A DNA stretch of 64,000 nt from Pseudomonas poae. Its GTDB lineage: Bacteria; Pseudomonadota; Gammaproteobacteria; Pseudomonadales; Pseudomonadaceae. Position 1 is the first letter of the stretch. Every line of letters begins with the position of its first letter. The notes under the pieces are model-generated. The model ran no database searches. It was not told where the DNA came from and worked only from the letters and a program-made list of their open reading frames with translations. Below are positions 12,215 to 22,303 of this stretch, in pieces. The position numbers and the translations under genes are program-made. The DNA lies in NCBI GenBank assembly GCA_004000515.1, contig CP034537.1, forward strand, positions 2,232,001-2,296,000, in the 5' to 3' direction.

Positions 12215-12541
12215 ATGACCAAACGTGAAGCTCCAATCTACAAGGTGATTTTCCTCAACCAGGGCCAGGTGTTCGAAATGTACGCCAAGCAGATCTATCA
12301 GAGCGATCTGTGGGGGTTCTTGGAAGTGGAAGAGTTCGTCTTTGGCGAGCGCACCCAGTTGGTCGTCGACCCGGGCGAAGAAAAACTCAAGGCTCAATTC
12401 GAAGGCGTGGTGCGCAGCTTTGTGCCGATGCATTCGATTGTGCGCATCGATGAAGTCGAGCGTTTGGGCACGCCGAAGATCAGTGAGGCTCGGGGCGTGA
12501 GCAATGTGATGCCGTTTCCGATGCCGATGCCTGAGAAGTAA
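12215..12541 (+). CDS. DUF1820 family protein
   Basis: A 108-residue cytosolic protein of the DUF1820 family, common in gammaproteobacteria and of unknown role. Recognised from IYKVIFLNQGQVFEMYAKQI and GFLEVEEFVFGERTQLVVDP, ending in a Pro/Met-rich tail. ATG at 12215 is preferred to one six codons upstream because the conserved part starts right after it. Divergent from miaB. Confidence 0.85.
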   Translation: MTKREAPIYKVIFLNQGQVFEMYAKQIYQSDLWGFLEVEEFVFGERTQLVVDPGEEKLKAQFEGVVRSFVPMHSIVRIDEVERLGTPKISEARGVSNVMPFPMPMPEK

Positions 12542-12560
12542 GACTTTAGACCGCGTTGCA

Positions 12561-12649
12561 CCCTTCGCGAGCAAGCCCGCTCCCACATTTAACTGCATTC
12601 CAAACTTGGAACTCGGTCCAATGTGTGAGCGGGCTTGCTCGCGAAAGGG
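12561..12649. repeat. REP doublet 2
   Basis: Two inverted REP copies (TCGCGAGCAAGCCCGCTCCC and its complement) about 30 bp apart, with one base difference (GTGTGAGCGG) in the second. Located in the convergent gap between the DUF1820 gene and the Sel1 gene. Confidence 0.9.
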
Positions 12650-12669
12650 CCTTTAAAAGCCCGGAAGAT

Positions 12670-13224
12670 TTAAGGCAAGGGTGAGAAAGGCGAACGCCCA
12701 TCCGCACTCTGCAATTCCTGCAAATAGTTACGGAAAATCTGCCCCAGTACCTGCGTTGCCACTTCCAGTTCATCGCGCTGCATATGCTCGGCCACTTCGT
12801 CGGCTGTATCCAGTGCATCCTCTGCACCGTTGACCGCCGCCATTTTCAGCACGATATACGCCTGGACGTTATTGGCTGGCACGCCTTCGCCATGGAAGAA
12901 CATGGTGCCCAGCTGGAATTGCGCCTCGGCATGGCCCTGCAGCGAGGCTTTCTCGAAGTAGCTCAAGGCTTTATTGAGGTCGCGGGCGGGGTTCTTGCTG
13001 TCGTGGTAATACGCGCCCAACTCGTATTGCGCCTGCGCATCCCCGGCATCGGCCTGTTTCTGGCACGCGCTCAGCGCTTCGGCCTGGCCGTCTGGCTGGG
13101 TATTGAGGGTGCAACGACCCATCGCTGGGATTAACAACGAGTTGCCGCCTGCTTGTGCATGTGCCAGCAGCGGCTGAAGGAGCAACAGGCAGCCCAGAAC
13201 CAGGGTGCGGCCGGTGCGTTTCAT
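12670..13224 (-). CDS. Exported Sel1/TPR-repeat protein
   Basis: A 184-residue protein with a Sec signal (MKRTGRTLVLGCLLLLQPLL, cut near AHA-QA) and Sel1-like repeats: DAQAQYELGAYYHDSKNPA and AEAQFQLGTMFFHGEGVPA, each a helix pair of about 36 residues. Such proteins act as periplasmic adaptors; the partner is unknown. The C-terminus is short and unstructured. Confidence 0.8.
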   Translation of the reverse strand: MKRTGRTLVLGCLLLLQPLLAHAQAGGNSLLIPAMGRCTLNTQPDGQAEALSACQKQADAGDAQAQYELGAYYHDSKNPARDLNKALSYFEKASLQGHAEAQFQLGTMFFHGEGVPANNVQAYIVLKMAAVNGAEDALDTADEVAEHMQRDELEVATQVLGQIFRNYLQELQSADGRSPFSPLP

Positions 13225-13410
13225 GGGAATCGACTTACCTCTGACGGGGCACGCGGATCCTCAGGGGATCCAATAAGCGCGCATTATGAAATAAGCAGGC
13301 CTCTGCTTACAAAGTCTTTACTCGTTTTTCTGCTGGTTGGGCAAGTTATCTGCCGGATTGCAGGTGAATTCTCGAAAAAACTCGGAAATATCTGTCAGCA
13401 AAGTAGCAAA

Positions 13411-13436
13411 TCAGACACCGCTCGGGCGGTGTCTGA
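13411..13436. terminator. Terminator after hemL (strong in + direction)
   Basis: TCAGACACCGC, loop TCGG, GCGGTGTCTGA: a perfect 11-bp stem. TTTT follows on the plus strand and TTTGC on the minus strand. It lies just past the hemL stop at 13448, so it probably ends the thiD-thiE-hemL transcript. Confidence 0.7.
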
Positions 13437-13447
13437 TTTTTGGCCAT

Positions 13448-14731
13448 TTATTTCAAGGCAGCGAACGCGCGCTCGGCAGCGTCGAGGGTCAATTTCAATT
13501 CGGCTTCGCCATGGGCGATCGAGGTGAAGCCGGCTTCGAACGCGCTCGGCGCCAAGTACACGCCGCCTTCCAGCATCAGGTGGAAGAAGCGCTTGAACAG
13601 ATCGGCATCGCTGCCCATCACGTCGTCAAAGGTGACGATATCGTCGGCACCGCTGAAGTACAGGCCGAACATGCCACCCGCCTGGGTCGTCACAAACGGG
13701 ATGCCGGCGGCGTCTGCGCGCTGTTGCAGGCCGTCCAGCAGGCGCGTGGTGTAGTCGGTCAGCTCGGCGTGGAAGCCCGGACGGCTGATCAGGCGCAGGG
13801 TCGTCAGGCCGGCGGCCATGGCCAATGGGTTACCGGACAAGGTGCCCGCCTGGTACACCGGGCCCAGTGGCGCGATGTGCTGCATGATCTCGCGTTTGCC
13901 GCCGAAGCAGCCCACTGGCATGCCGCCGCCGATGATCTTGCCGAAGGTGCTCAGGTCCGGCGTTACGCCGTAGTAAGCCTGGGCGCCGCCGAGGGCCACA
14001 CGGAAACCGGTCATCACTTCGTCGAAGATCAGCACCACGCCGTGCTTGTCGCACTGCTCGCGCAGGCCTTCAAGGAAACCCGGTGCCGGCGGTACGCAGT
14101 TCATGTTGCCGGCCACCGGCTCGACGATGATGCACGCTACGTCCTGGCCCACTTCATTGAGCATCTGCTCGACGGCGGCGATGTCGTTGAATGGCAGGGT
14201 CAGGGTGTGTTTGGCAAAGTCTGCAGGCACACCGGCCGAGCTCGGCACGCCCTGGGTCAGCAGGCCGGAACCGGCTTTCACCAGCAGGCTGTCGGAGTGG
14301 CCGTGGTAGCAGCCTTCGAACTTGATGATGCTGTCGCGGCCAGTGAAGCCACGGGCTAGGCGGATCGCGCTCATGGTGGCTTCGGTGCCGGAGCTGACCA
14401 TGCGCACCATTTCCATCGACGGCACGATGGCACACACCAAGTCAGCCATTTCGGTTTCCATGGCCGTTGGTGCACCGTAGGACAGGCCGTGTTCCAGCTG
14501 CTTGCGTACCGCGTCCAGTACGTCCGGGTGGCTGTGGCCGAGGATCATCGGCCCCCAGGAACCTACGTAGTCAACGTAGCGTTTGTCGTCTTCGTCGGTG
14601 ACGTAGGCGCCTTCGGCATGCTTGAAGAACAACGGCGTGCCGCCCACGCTCTTGAACGCACGCACGGGGGAGTTCACACCGCCGGGGATGTGTTTCTGGG
14701 CATTGGCAAACAGCGTTTCGGAACGGGACAT
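13448..14731 (-). CDS. hemL: Glutamate-1-semialdehyde 2,1-aminomutase
   Basis: PLP enzyme converting glutamate-1-semialdehyde to 5-aminolevulinate, the C5 route to haem. The 427-residue protein begins [20 protein letters not shown] and contains the substrate region [33 protein letters not shown] and the PLP lysine in [13 protein letters not shown]. The start at 14731 is the family start; the open frame upstream of it is not conserved. It is the last gene of thiD-thiE-hemL, 16 bp after thiE. Confidence 0.97.
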   Translation of the reverse strand: MSRSETLFANAQKHIPGGVNSPVRAFKSVGGTPLFFKHAEGAYVTDEDDKRYVDYVGSWGPMILGHSHPDVLDAVRKQLEHGLSYGAPTAMETEMADLVCAIVPSMEMVRMVSSGTEATMSAIRLARGFTGRDSIIKFEGCYHGHSDSLLVKAGSGLLTQGVPSSAGVPADFAKHTLTLPFNDIAAVEQMLNEVGQDVACIIVEPVAGNMNCVPPAPGFLEGLREQCDKHGVVLIFDEVMTGFRVALGGAQAYYGVTPDLSTFGKIIGGGMPVGCFGGKREIMQHIAPLGPVYQAGTLSGNPLAMAAGLTTLRLISRPGFHAELTDYTTRLLDGLQQRADAAGIPFVTTQAGGMFGLYFSGADDIVTFDDVMGSDADLFKRFFHLMLEGGVYLAPSAFEAGFTSIAHGEAELKLTLDAAERAFAALK

Positions 14732-14747
14732 GGCAGGCTCTCTGAAA

Positions 14748-15371
14748 TCAGGAATTAAGAAGGGCGTTGAAGGCGCGGGCGCGGCGCGTGACTTCCTGGG
14801 TGCTTTCGGCACCGAACAGGCCGTGGACCACTGCCAGCAGGTCGGCACCGTGGGCCGCCAGGGGTTCGGCGTTCTCCAGGGTGATGCCGCCAATCACGCA
14901 GATCGGCAATTGCAGGCGCGCGCGGGCCTGGGCCAGCATTTCGACGGTGGCCGCTGGAGCGCCAGGCTTGGTGCTGGAATTGAAGAAGCGTCCGAAGGCT
15001 ACGTAGCTGGCGCCTTCCTTCGCCGCCTGCTCGGCCAGTTCGATCTGGCTGTGGCAGGTGGCGCCGATGATCGCCTTGGAGCCCAGCAGCGCACGCGCCG
15101 GGGTCAGCGGACCGTCGGTCTGGCCCAGGTGCACGCCGACACCGAGGCGTGCGGCCAATTCGGCGTCGTCGTTGATGATCAACTGAGTCTTGTAGCGTGA
15201 GCACAACTCCCGCAGCTTTTGCGCTTCACGCAGGCGTCGGGCTTCGTCGCTGCTTTTGTCGCGGTACTGCAGCAGCGTCACGCCACCGTCCAACGCCGCT
15301 TCGACGTAGGCGAGGAATTTGCCGGCCAACAGTTGGCTGTCGGTTATGGCGTAAAGGCCACGTAGTTTCAT
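14748..15371 (-). CDS. thiE: Thiamine phosphate synthase
   Basis: Joins HMP-pyrophosphate and thiazole phosphate to give thiamine phosphate. The 207-residue TIM-barrel protein starts [15 protein letters not shown] and shows [35 protein letters not shown], and [17 protein letters not shown] near the phosphate site, then [13 protein letters not shown]. It lies 21 bp after thiD on the same strand. Confidence 0.96.
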   Translation of the reverse strand: MKLRGLYAITDSQLLAGKFLAYVEAALDGGVTLLQYRDKSSDEARRLREAQKLRELCSRYKTQLIINDDAELAARLGVGVHLGQTDGPLTPARALLGSKAIIGATCHSQIELAEQAAKEGASYVAFGRFFNSSTKPGAPAATVEMLAQARARLQLPICVIGGITLENAEPLAAHGADLLAVVHGLFGAESTQEVTRRARAFNALLNS

Positions 15372-15392
15372 CGAGCAGGCCTCTTTAGAGTC

Positions 15393-16190
15393 TTACGAAC
15401 AAAAATCCAGCGGCAACCGGCGCGGTACAAACTGGCCTTGGCCGAGTTGTTCGGCGTCACGCAGGGTGCGCCAAGTGTAGTTGAGCGCCGATTGCACGGC
15501 GCTGACCAGGCCTTCGCCCTGAGCGATCCGACCGGCCAGCGCACTGGCCAACGTACAGCCGGAACCGTGGTAGCTGCCGGGCAGGCGCTGGCAGGTGAAG
15601 GTCTGCTGGGTGCCGTCGCGGCTATATAAACGGTTGTGCACTTCATGCTCATCGCCATGGCCGCCGGTGATCAGCAGATGCTTGATATACGGCAGTAACT
15701 TCGCAGCGCATTCGTCCGCCGTGCCCTCGGGCAGTTCGGCGAGGATGCGCGCTTCGGGCAGGTTCGGCGTGGCGATCAGCGACAGCGGCAACAGCCGCTC
15801 GCGCATCGCATAACCGACTTCATCCTTGCCCAGGCTGCCGCCGCCGCCGGCGCGCAATACCGGGTCACAGACCACCGGCAGGTGCGGATGCGCTTGCAGC
15901 AGTTCGACCACAGTGTCGACCATTGCGGTGGAGCCGAGCATGCCCAGCTTGACCGCCGCCACTTCGGAATCGCCGAGCACGGCATTGGCCTGGGCCAGTA
16001 CCCACTCGCGGTCGAGCACGCGGAAATCGCTGACGTTGACGGTGTTTTGCACGGTCAAGGCGGTGACGGCCGGAGCCGCATGGCAACCCTGGGCGAGCAG
16101 GGCTTCGATATCTGCCTGCAAGCCGGCGCCACCACTGGGGTCGTGGCCGGAGAGACAGAGGACAACGGGGCGAGAGCTGTAGATATTCAT
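15393..16190 (-). CDS. thiD: Hydroxymethylpyrimidine/phosphomethylpyrimidine kinase
   Basis: Phosphorylates HMP and HMP-P in thiamine synthesis. The 265-residue ribokinase-fold protein begins MNIYSSRPVVLCLSGHDPSG and has GGAGLQADIEAL, the DPVLRAGGGGSLGKDE loop and the anion-hole/catalytic GSGCTLASALAG. ATG at 16190 is the conserved start, seven codons inside the longest open frame. It heads the thiD-thiE-hemL run. No TPP riboswitch was seen upstream. Confidence 0.95.
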   Translation of the reverse strand: MNIYSSRPVVLCLSGHDPSGGAGLQADIEALLAQGCHAAPAVTALTVQNTVNVSDFRVLDREWVLAQANAVLGDSEVAAVKLGMLGSTAMVDTVVELLQAHPHLPVVCDPVLRAGGGGSLGKDEVGYAMRERLLPLSLIATPNLPEARILAELPEGTADECAAKLLPYIKHLLITGGHGDEHEVHNRLYSRDGTQQTFTCQRLPGSYHGSGCTLASALAGRIAQGEGLVSAVQSALNYTWRTLRDAEQLGQGQFVPRRLPLDFCS

Positions 16191-16465
16191 GGTGCGCGAG
16201 CTTACCACCAAACGCTTTTGGCGTGGCCGTCCGGCGATGGCTGAATTTTGCTTGTGCAGCGACGATTTTTTGGCGCTTTTACGATGCTTGAAATGCGCTG
16301 AAAGCCGCGTTCTAGAGCCTCTAGAAAAATTATTTCAATGGTGTCCAATAGCCTTTAATGGCTATGCTAGAGTGGATCCAAACTACTAACTGTATCGCCG
16401 GTATACGTCTTCTCAAAAGGAATGGGGGCTTTTTGACATAACCGGACAGGTCACGCTGGGGCTCT

Positions 16466-18835
16466 ATGCGCTATTTGCTGATTTTATTGTTGTGTGGGCT
16501 TCCGATGCTCGCCAGCGCCGTCGAGTTCGACCAGGACACGCGAAGCCTGCCGCTGGGCCGAGTCATGCAAGTGCTCGAAGACCCGAGTGCCGCCCTCACC
16601 ATCGCCGAAGTCAGTTCCCCCGCCTACGCTGCGCAATTCAAGACCCATGACAAAGCCACGCTCAATGCCGGTTACTCACGCTCGGTGTTCTGGCTCAAAA
16701 TCGACCTGCACTACCTGGCCAAAGACCCTCGCGCCCCGCGCACCTGGTTCCTGGAACTGGCCTACCCGCCGCTGAACCACCTGGACCTTTACCAAGGCGA
16801 TGGCGCCGGTGGTTATCGACTGACCACCCGCACTGGCAGCGCGCTGCCGTTTTCCAGCCGTGAAGTGCGCCAGAGCAATTACCTGTTCAAGCTCAACTTC
16901 GTGCCCGATCAGCAAGAAACCCTCTACCTGCGCCTGCAAAGTCAAGGATCGATCCAGGCGCCATTGACCCTCTGGGCCGGCACCGCTTATCTGGAGCAAC
17001 AGCCACTGCGCCTTTACGTACTCGGAGCGATCTACGGTGTATTGCTGGGCATGTTGATCTACAACCTGTTCATTTACCTGAGCGTGCGCGACACCAGCTA
17101 CCTCTACTACATCTTCTATATAGCCTCGTTCGGCCTTTACCAACTCTCGGTCAATGGCGTGGCCGTGGAGTACTTCTGGCCCAACAACCCCTGGTGGACC
17201 AATGCGGCGGTGCCGTTCCTGATTGGCTCGGCGGCGCTGTTTGGCAGCCTGTTCGCTCGCAGCTTCCTGCACACCGCGCAGCACAGCCGTTGGCTTGATC
17301 GCATTCTGCTAGGGCTGGCGGCCTGCGGCGCGGTAGTGATGGCATTGGCCCTGCTGACCAGCTACGCCGTGGCCCTGCGCCTGGCGACTGGGCTGGCGCT
17401 GGTGTTTACCGTGACCATCTTTGTTGCCGCGATCAAGGCGTGGTACTGCGGCCAGCGCATGGCCCGTTATTTCATCATCGCCTGGTCGGCGTTCCTGCTG
17501 GGTGGGGTCATCAATACGCTGATGGTGCTGGGCTACCTGCCCAACATGTTCCTGACCATGTACGCCAGCCAGATCGGCTCGGCCATCGAGGTCGCGTTGC
17601 TGTCCCTGGCCCTGGCAGATCGCATCAACAGCATGCGTGAGCAGCAGGCGCAGATTCTCTTCGATGCCAGCCAGAAACTCGAAGTGCTCAACCAGCAATT
17701 GGCCCGCAGCAACCGGCTAAAGGACGAATTCCTCGCCACCCTGACCCACGAACTGCGCACGCCCATGAACGGTGTAATCGGCTCCCTGGAGTTGATGCAG
17801 ACCGTACCCCTGGACGCCGACCTGGCGCAGTACCAGCAAACCGCCGCCGGTTCGGCGCGGGACATGATGCGCATGGTCAACGGCATCCTCACCCTCACCG
17901 AGTTGCAAGCCGGGCGTTTGAGCGCCCAGCCCCAGATGTTCAGCCTGCGGGGTGTGCTCGACACGCTGCGCCAGCAGTTCGCCGCCAGTGCTCAAAGCAA
18001 GGGCCTGGCGTTTTCCATCGACGTGGCGGTTGAGCTGCCGGACCGTGTGGTCGGCGACTCGGACAAGTTGCTGCAGTGCCTGGATTGCCTGTTGGACAAC
18101 GCGTTCAAGTTCACTCACACAGGTTCTGTGCGGCTGCGCGTCGTTGGCGTGCCTCACAGTGACGGCGGCCTTCGGCTGAGCTTTATCGTCACCGACACCG
18201 GCATCGGCTTTGCCTTCCTGGATGAGGCAACCCTTTACCAGCGCTTCTTCCAGCTCGATGGCTCCACCACCCGCGAATATGGCGGCCTGGGCATCGGCCT
18301 GGCCATCTGCCGGCAATTGATCGAGCTGCTGGGCGGGCGTCTCACCCATCACTCCGAGCCGCGCAAGGGCAGTCGCTTCCAGTTGGAAATGGAAGTCGCC
18401 GCAGTACCGCCGGAGCCAAGGCAGGTGCTCGATCAACATCGCGCCCCACAGGACTGCGCGGTGCTGCTCGTGGATGGCAATAGCGTCGGCCAGTTGGTCG
18501 TGCGCGGCATGCTGCTGAAACTGGGTTACCGCGTGAAAACCGCAGACAGCGGCCCAAGTGCACTGGCGACCTTGCAAGGCGAAACATTCGATGCCGTGTT
18601 GTTGGATATCCCCGAGGGCGGGTTCTCGTTGTGCTGCCAGATCCGTGCATTGCCGGGCTGCGGTGAATTGCCGGTGATTGCCTTGAGCGCGTCGCTGAGC
18701 GTGTCGGAGCGTGAACAATGCCATGGCATTGGCGTGACTGACCGCTTGGCCAAGCCGGTGCGTTTCGAAGCGCTCCAAGCGGTGTTGGAGCGTCGGTTGC
18801 TGTGTCCGCTTGAGGGCGAAAGCGCCGGACATTAG
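16466..18835 (+). CDS. 7TMR-DISM hybrid sensor histidine kinase with degenerate receiver
   Basis: Membrane sensor kinase of 789 residues. Order: signal peptide (to about 18), extracellular DISM domain (20-180), seven membrane helices (about 180-390), short coiled coil, HisKA with the phosphorylated His in THELRTPMNGVIGSLELMQ, HATPase with DNAFKF and DTGIGF, then a C-terminal receiver domain. The receiver keeps a likely phospho-acceptor Asp (AVLLDI) but the usual acidic pair reads LLVDGNS, so one acidic residue is lost and phosphotransfer may be weak. No response-regulator gene is adjacent. The ligand is unknown. Confidence 0.92.
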   Translation: MRYLLILLLCGLPMLASAVEFDQDTRSLPLGRVMQVLEDPSAALTIAEVSSPAYAAQFKTHDKATLNAGYSRSVFWLKIDLHYLAKDPRAPRTWFLELAYPPLNHLDLYQGDGAGGYRLTTRTGSALPFSSREVRQSNYLFKLNFVPDQQETLYLRLQSQGSIQAPLTLWAGTAYLEQQPLRLYVLGAIYGVLLGMLIYNLFIYLSVRDTSYLYYIFYIASFGLYQLSVNGVAVEYFWPNNPWWTNAAVPFLIGSAALFGSLFARSFLHTAQHSRWLDRILLGLAACGAVVMALALLTSYAVALRLATGLALVFTVTIFVAAIKAWYCGQRMARYFIIAWSAFLLGGVINTLMVLGYLPNMFLTMYASQIGSAIEVALLSLALADRINSMREQQAQILFDASQKLEVLNQQLARSNRLKDEFLATLTHELRTPMNGVIGSLELMQTVPLDADLAQYQQTAAGSARDMMRMVNGILTLTELQAGRLSAQPQMFSLRGVLDTLRQQFAASAQSKGLAFSIDVAVELPDRVVGDSDKLLQCLDCLLDNAFKFTHTGSVRLRVVGVPHSDGGLRLSFIVTDTGIGFAFLDEATLYQRFFQLDGSTTREYGGLGIGLAICRQLIELLGGRLTHHSEPRKGSRFQLEMEVAAVPPEPRQVLDQHRAPQDCAVLLVDGNSVGQLVVRGMLLKLGYRVKTADSGPSALATLQGETFDAVLLDIPEGGFSLCCQIRALPGCGELPVIALSASLSVSEREQCHGIGVTDRLAKPVRFEALQAVLERRLLCPLEGESAGH

Positions 18836-18924
18836 GCGGGTATGTCACTTTTTTAAGCCGGGTGGCGGTGCTTAACTGAGATTCGGGCCTCAACTCAATG
18901 TGGCCTTTTTCCAGGAGGCCCGTC

Positions 18925-20577
18925 ATGAACCTGCATCAGTTCGCCGAAACCCACGACGTCACCAACCAGCCCCCATCCCTGGACGGCACCAACCTGTATC
19001 GCATCGACTTGCCCCTGCAAGAGTGGTCGCGTCGCTTTGGCGCCGGTTGGGCAGAAGGGCGCATCGATGCCTACGGTGCACTGGCTGGCGGGCCGCTGAT
19101 GGAGGCCGGGTTCCTGGCGAACCAGAACAAGCCGGTGTTCAGCAGTCACGACCGTTATGGCCATCGAATCGACTTGGTGGAGTTCCACCCGGCCTATCAC
19201 GAGTTGATGCGAACCGCTGTCGAACATGGCCTGCCGTCGCTGCCGTGGGCTCACCCACAGTCCGGCGCGCATGTGGCCCGAGCCGCGATGACCTACCTGC
19301 ACAGCCAGGCCGAAGCGGGCACCGGTTGCCCGTTGACCATGACCTTCGCCTGCGTGCCAGCCCTGCGCTTGCAGCCGGACTTGGCGGATATCTGGCTGCC
19401 GAAAATCCTTGGCACCCAATACGACCCGCGCAATGTCGGCATCGCCCACAAGGCGGGCGCCACCATTGGCATGGCCATGACCGAAAAACAGGGCGGCACC
19501 GACGTACGTGCCAATACCACCCGCGCTTATCCGGTGGGTGCGGGTGGGCCGGGGCAGGCCTATGAACTGGTGGGGCACAAGTGGTTCTGTTCGGCGCCGA
19601 TGTGCGACGCGTTCCTGACCTTGGCCCAGACCGACAAAGGACTCACCTGTTTCCTGTTGCCTCGGCATCGCCCGGATGACACACGCAACGAGTTCTACAT
19701 CCAGCGCCTGAAAAACAAGCTTGGCAACTGCTCCAACGCCTCCAGCGAAGTGGAGTTCCGAGGTGCCTTGGCGTGGATGATCGGCGAAGAAGGCCGAGGC
19801 GTGCCGACCATTATCGAGATGGTTGCCATGACCCGCTTCGATTGCATGGTTGGTTCAAGCGCCTTGATGCGCCAGGCGTTGACCCAGGCCAGTCATCATT
19901 GCGCCCATCGCTCCGTCGGTGGCCGCGTGCTCAGCGAGCAGCCGTTGATGCAAAACGTGTTGGCGGACCTGGCCCTGGAAAGCGAAGCTTCATTGGCCCT
20001 GAGCATGCGCATGGGCCGCGCCCTGGACCACTTGGGCGATGAACAGGAAGCCAAGTTCGCCCGCTTGGTGACGGCGGTGGGCAAGTACTGGATCTGCAAA
20101 CGTGCCCCCGCAATGATCAACGAAGCGGCCGAATGCATGGGCGGTGCGGGGTATGTCGAGGACAGCATCCTGCCGCGCCTGTACCGTGAGGCACCGGTGA
20201 ATTCGACGTGGGAAGGTTCTGGCAATGTGCAATGCCTGGATGTGCTGCGGGCGCTGTCCAAGGAGGCCGGCGTGCTGGAAGCGTTGTTTGTCGAATTGGG
20301 GGATGGGCAGGGAGACAAACAGTTGGCGCGGCATATCGAACAGTTGAAATCGGCGTTCATGGATACCCAGGACATCCAGTATCGAGCGCGGCAGCTGACT
20401 GAAGATATCGCGCTGGCGTTGCAGGCCAAGCTGTTGCTGGAAGCGGGGAATGCGGCGGTGAGTGATGGGTTTATTGCCAGCCGGTTGGGTGAGTCGTCTG
20501 GGCGGGTGTATGGAACCTTGCCGCGCGGGGTGGATGTGGCAACCATCGTCACCCGTTCTACCCCCGAATCCCTCTGA
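18925..20577 (+). CDS. AidB-like acyl-CoA dehydrogenase
   Basis: FAD-dependent acyl-CoA dehydrogenase family protein of 550 residues, closest in pattern to AidB, the alkylation-response isovaleryl-CoA dehydrogenase homologue. Seen: FHPAYHELM, GMAMTEKQGGTDVRANTTRA, HKWFCSAPMCDAFL, RLKNKLGNCSNASSEVEF, MTRFDCMVGSSALMRQALTQ and PVNSTWEGSGNVQCLDVLRA. AidB also binds DNA through a C-terminal region; whether this one does is unknown. ATG at 18925 follows a CAGGAGG ribosome site. Monocistronic, bounded by a REP doublet. Confidence 0.88.
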   Translation: MNLHQFAETHDVTNQPPSLDGTNLYRIDLPLQEWSRRFGAGWAEGRIDAYGALAGGPLMEAGFLANQNKPVFSSHDRYGHRIDLVEFHPAYHELMRTAVEHGLPSLPWAHPQSGAHVARAAMTYLHSQAEAGTGCPLTMTFACVPALRLQPDLADIWLPKILGTQYDPRNVGIAHKAGATIGMAMTEKQGGTDVRANTTRAYPVGAGGPGQAYELVGHKWFCSAPMCDAFLTLAQTDKGLTCFLLPRHRPDDTRNEFYIQRLKNKLGNCSNASSEVEFRGALAWMIGEEGRGVPTIIEMVAMTRFDCMVGSSALMRQALTQASHHCAHRSVGGRVLSEQPLMQNVLADLALESEASLALSMRMGRALDHLGDEQEAKFARLVTAVGKYWICKRAPAMINEAAECMGGAGYVEDSILPRLYREAPVNSTWEGSGNVQCLDVLRALSKEAGVLEALFVELGDGQGDKQLARHIEQLKSAFMDTQDIQYRARQLTEDIALALQAKLLLEAGNAAVSDGFIASRLGESSGRVYGTLPRGVDVATIVTRSTPESL

Positions 20578-20591
20578 CAGCATGCGGTCAA

Positions 20592-20684
20592 AATGTGGGA
20601 GCGGGCTTGCCTGCGATAACGGTCAATGAGTCAAATCATTGTTGACTGATCCACCGTTATCGCAGGCAAGCCAGCTCCCACATT
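20592..20684. repeat. REP doublet 3
   Basis: Inverted REP copies of the GTGGGAGCGGGCTTGCCTGC subtype; one half carries GAGCTGG instead of GAGCGGG. Between the acyl-CoA dehydrogenase gene and amn. Confidence 0.9.
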
Positions 20685-20744
20685 AATTGCATTCCAACTC
20701 TGCTGTTTCAGTGGGGCTGGGATACAGGCAAGATAAAGGCCTGC

Positions 20745-22232
20745 ATGTCAGAACACAGGATGCTTACCGTGACCGAAGCTTTTGTTGTCGTTCAATCCGC
20801 CGAAGAAGCCGTGGACCGGCTGGCGGCTCTGCATGAGCGTGCTACCGGCGCACTCAATCAAGCCCTCAAGCAATACCTCAAGGACCGCGTCGAACCCGAT
20901 GCCGAACAGCGCGCGCTGTTTCGCTACCCGGAGCTGCGCCTGACCTACCACTGCCACGGCGAAGTCCCACAGACCACCCGCGCTTATGCCAAGGTCCAAC
21001 TGCCGGGGACCTACAGCGTCACCGTCACCCATCCTGCAGCGTTCCGTAAATACCTGCTGGAGCAGTTGGTGCCGCTGATGCACGATTTCACCGTGACGGT
21101 GGAAGTCGGCGTCAGCCAACAGAATATTCCGTACCCGTACGTGGTGGAGCAGGGCGACGAACTGGCCGGCTCCGGTGTGACCGCCGCGACCCTGGCCCGT
21201 GTGTTCCCCAGCACCGACTTGTCGGCTGCCACCGATGGCATTGCCGATGGCCTCTACGACTGGGAAAACACCGATCCGCTGCCCCTGGCGCTGTTCGATG
21301 CGGCCCGCGTGGACTTTTCCCTGCGTCGCCTGGTGCACTACACCGGCAGTGACTGGCGCCATGTACAACCGTGGATCCTGCTGACCAACTACCACCGCTA
21401 CGTTGACCAGTTCATCCTGCATGGCCTGGAACAACTGCGCAGTGACCCGCGTTTTGTGCGCATGGTGCTGCCGGGCAACGTGGTGATCGACAAGAGCATG
21501 GACCACGGTGAAGCGTCTGCCATTGCCGCTGGCGTGGTCTGGCACCGCTACCAGATGCCGGCCTACCACCTGCAAGCCAGTGATGGCCACGGCGTGACCT
21601 TGGTGAACATCGGCGTCGGCCCGTCCAACGCCAAGAACATCACCGATCACCTGGCCGTGCTGCGTCCGCATTGCTGGCTGATGATCGGCCACTGCGGCGG
21701 CCTGCGCCAATCCCAGACCATCGGCGACTACGTGCTGGCTCACGCCTATATGCGCCGCGACGGGATTCTCGATCGCGTGGTACCGCCTAACATCCCGATC
21801 CCGGCCCTGGCCGAAGTGCAGATGGCCTTGCAACAGGCGGCCGCCAATGTCACCGGCGAAAAAGGCGAAGAACTGAAAAAACGCCTGCGTACCGGCACTG
21901 TGCTGACTTACGACGACCGCAACTGGGAGCTGCGCTGGGCCCAGGAACGGCCGCTGATCAACCTGTCCCGCGCCGTGGCCGTGGACATGGAAAGCGGCAC
22001 CATCGCTGCCCAAGGCTATCGCTTGCGAGTGCCGTACGGCACGTTGTTGTGTGTATCGGACAAGCCGCTTCACAGCGAAATCAAGCTGCCGGGTTCGGCC
22101 AACGCGTTCTATGAGCGCGCGGTCAGCCAGCACTTGAAGATCGGCATCGAGGCGGTGGATTTGCTGCGCACTGAACTCAACTCGCTGCACTCGCGCAAAC
22201 TGCGCAGCTTCGACGAGCCGCCGTTCCGCTAA
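20745..22232 (+). CDS. amn: AMP nucleosidase
   Basis: Hydrolyses AMP to adenine and ribose 5-phosphate, balancing the adenylate pool. The 495-residue protein has the N-terminal AMP-nucleosidase domain ([40 protein letters not shown]) and a C-terminal nucleoside-phosphorylase fold ([59 protein letters not shown]). Starts at 20745 or 20760 are both possible; neither has a strong ribosome site. Confidence 0.95.
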   Translation: MSEHRMLTVTEAFVVVQSAEEAVDRLAALHERATGALNQALKQYLKDRVEPDAEQRALFRYPELRLTYHCHGEVPQTTRAYAKVQLPGTYSVTVTHPAAFRKYLLEQLVPLMHDFTVTVEVGVSQQNIPYPYVVEQGDELAGSGVTAATLARVFPSTDLSAATDGIADGLYDWENTDPLPLALFDAARVDFSLRRLVHYTGSDWRHVQPWILLTNYHRYVDQFILHGLEQLRSDPRFVRMVLPGNVVIDKSMDHGEASAIAAGVVWHRYQMPAYHLQASDGHGVTLVNIGVGPSNAKNITDHLAVLRPHCWLMIGHCGGLRQSQTIGDYVLAHAYMRRDGILDRVVPPNIPIPALAEVQMALQQAAANVTGEKGEELKKRLRTGTVLTYDDRNWELRWAQERPLINLSRAVAVDMESGTIAAQGYRLRVPYGTLLCVSDKPLHSEIKLPGSANAFYERAVSQHLKIGIEAVDLLRTELNSLHSRKLRSFDEPPFR

Positions 22233-22250
22233 GCGGTTGGGATGGTTATT

Positions 22251-22289
22251 TAACGGTCAGGCCACTAGCATTGTCGGTCCTGACCGTTA
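22251..22289 (+). terminator. Terminator after amn
   Basis: TAACGGTCAGG and CCTGACCGTTA form a perfect 11-bp stem around a 17-nt loop, between amn and the pseudouridine synthase gene, followed by GATGTTCCTTT. Confidence 0.6.
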
Positions 22290-22303
22290 GATGTTCCTTT
22301 GCC

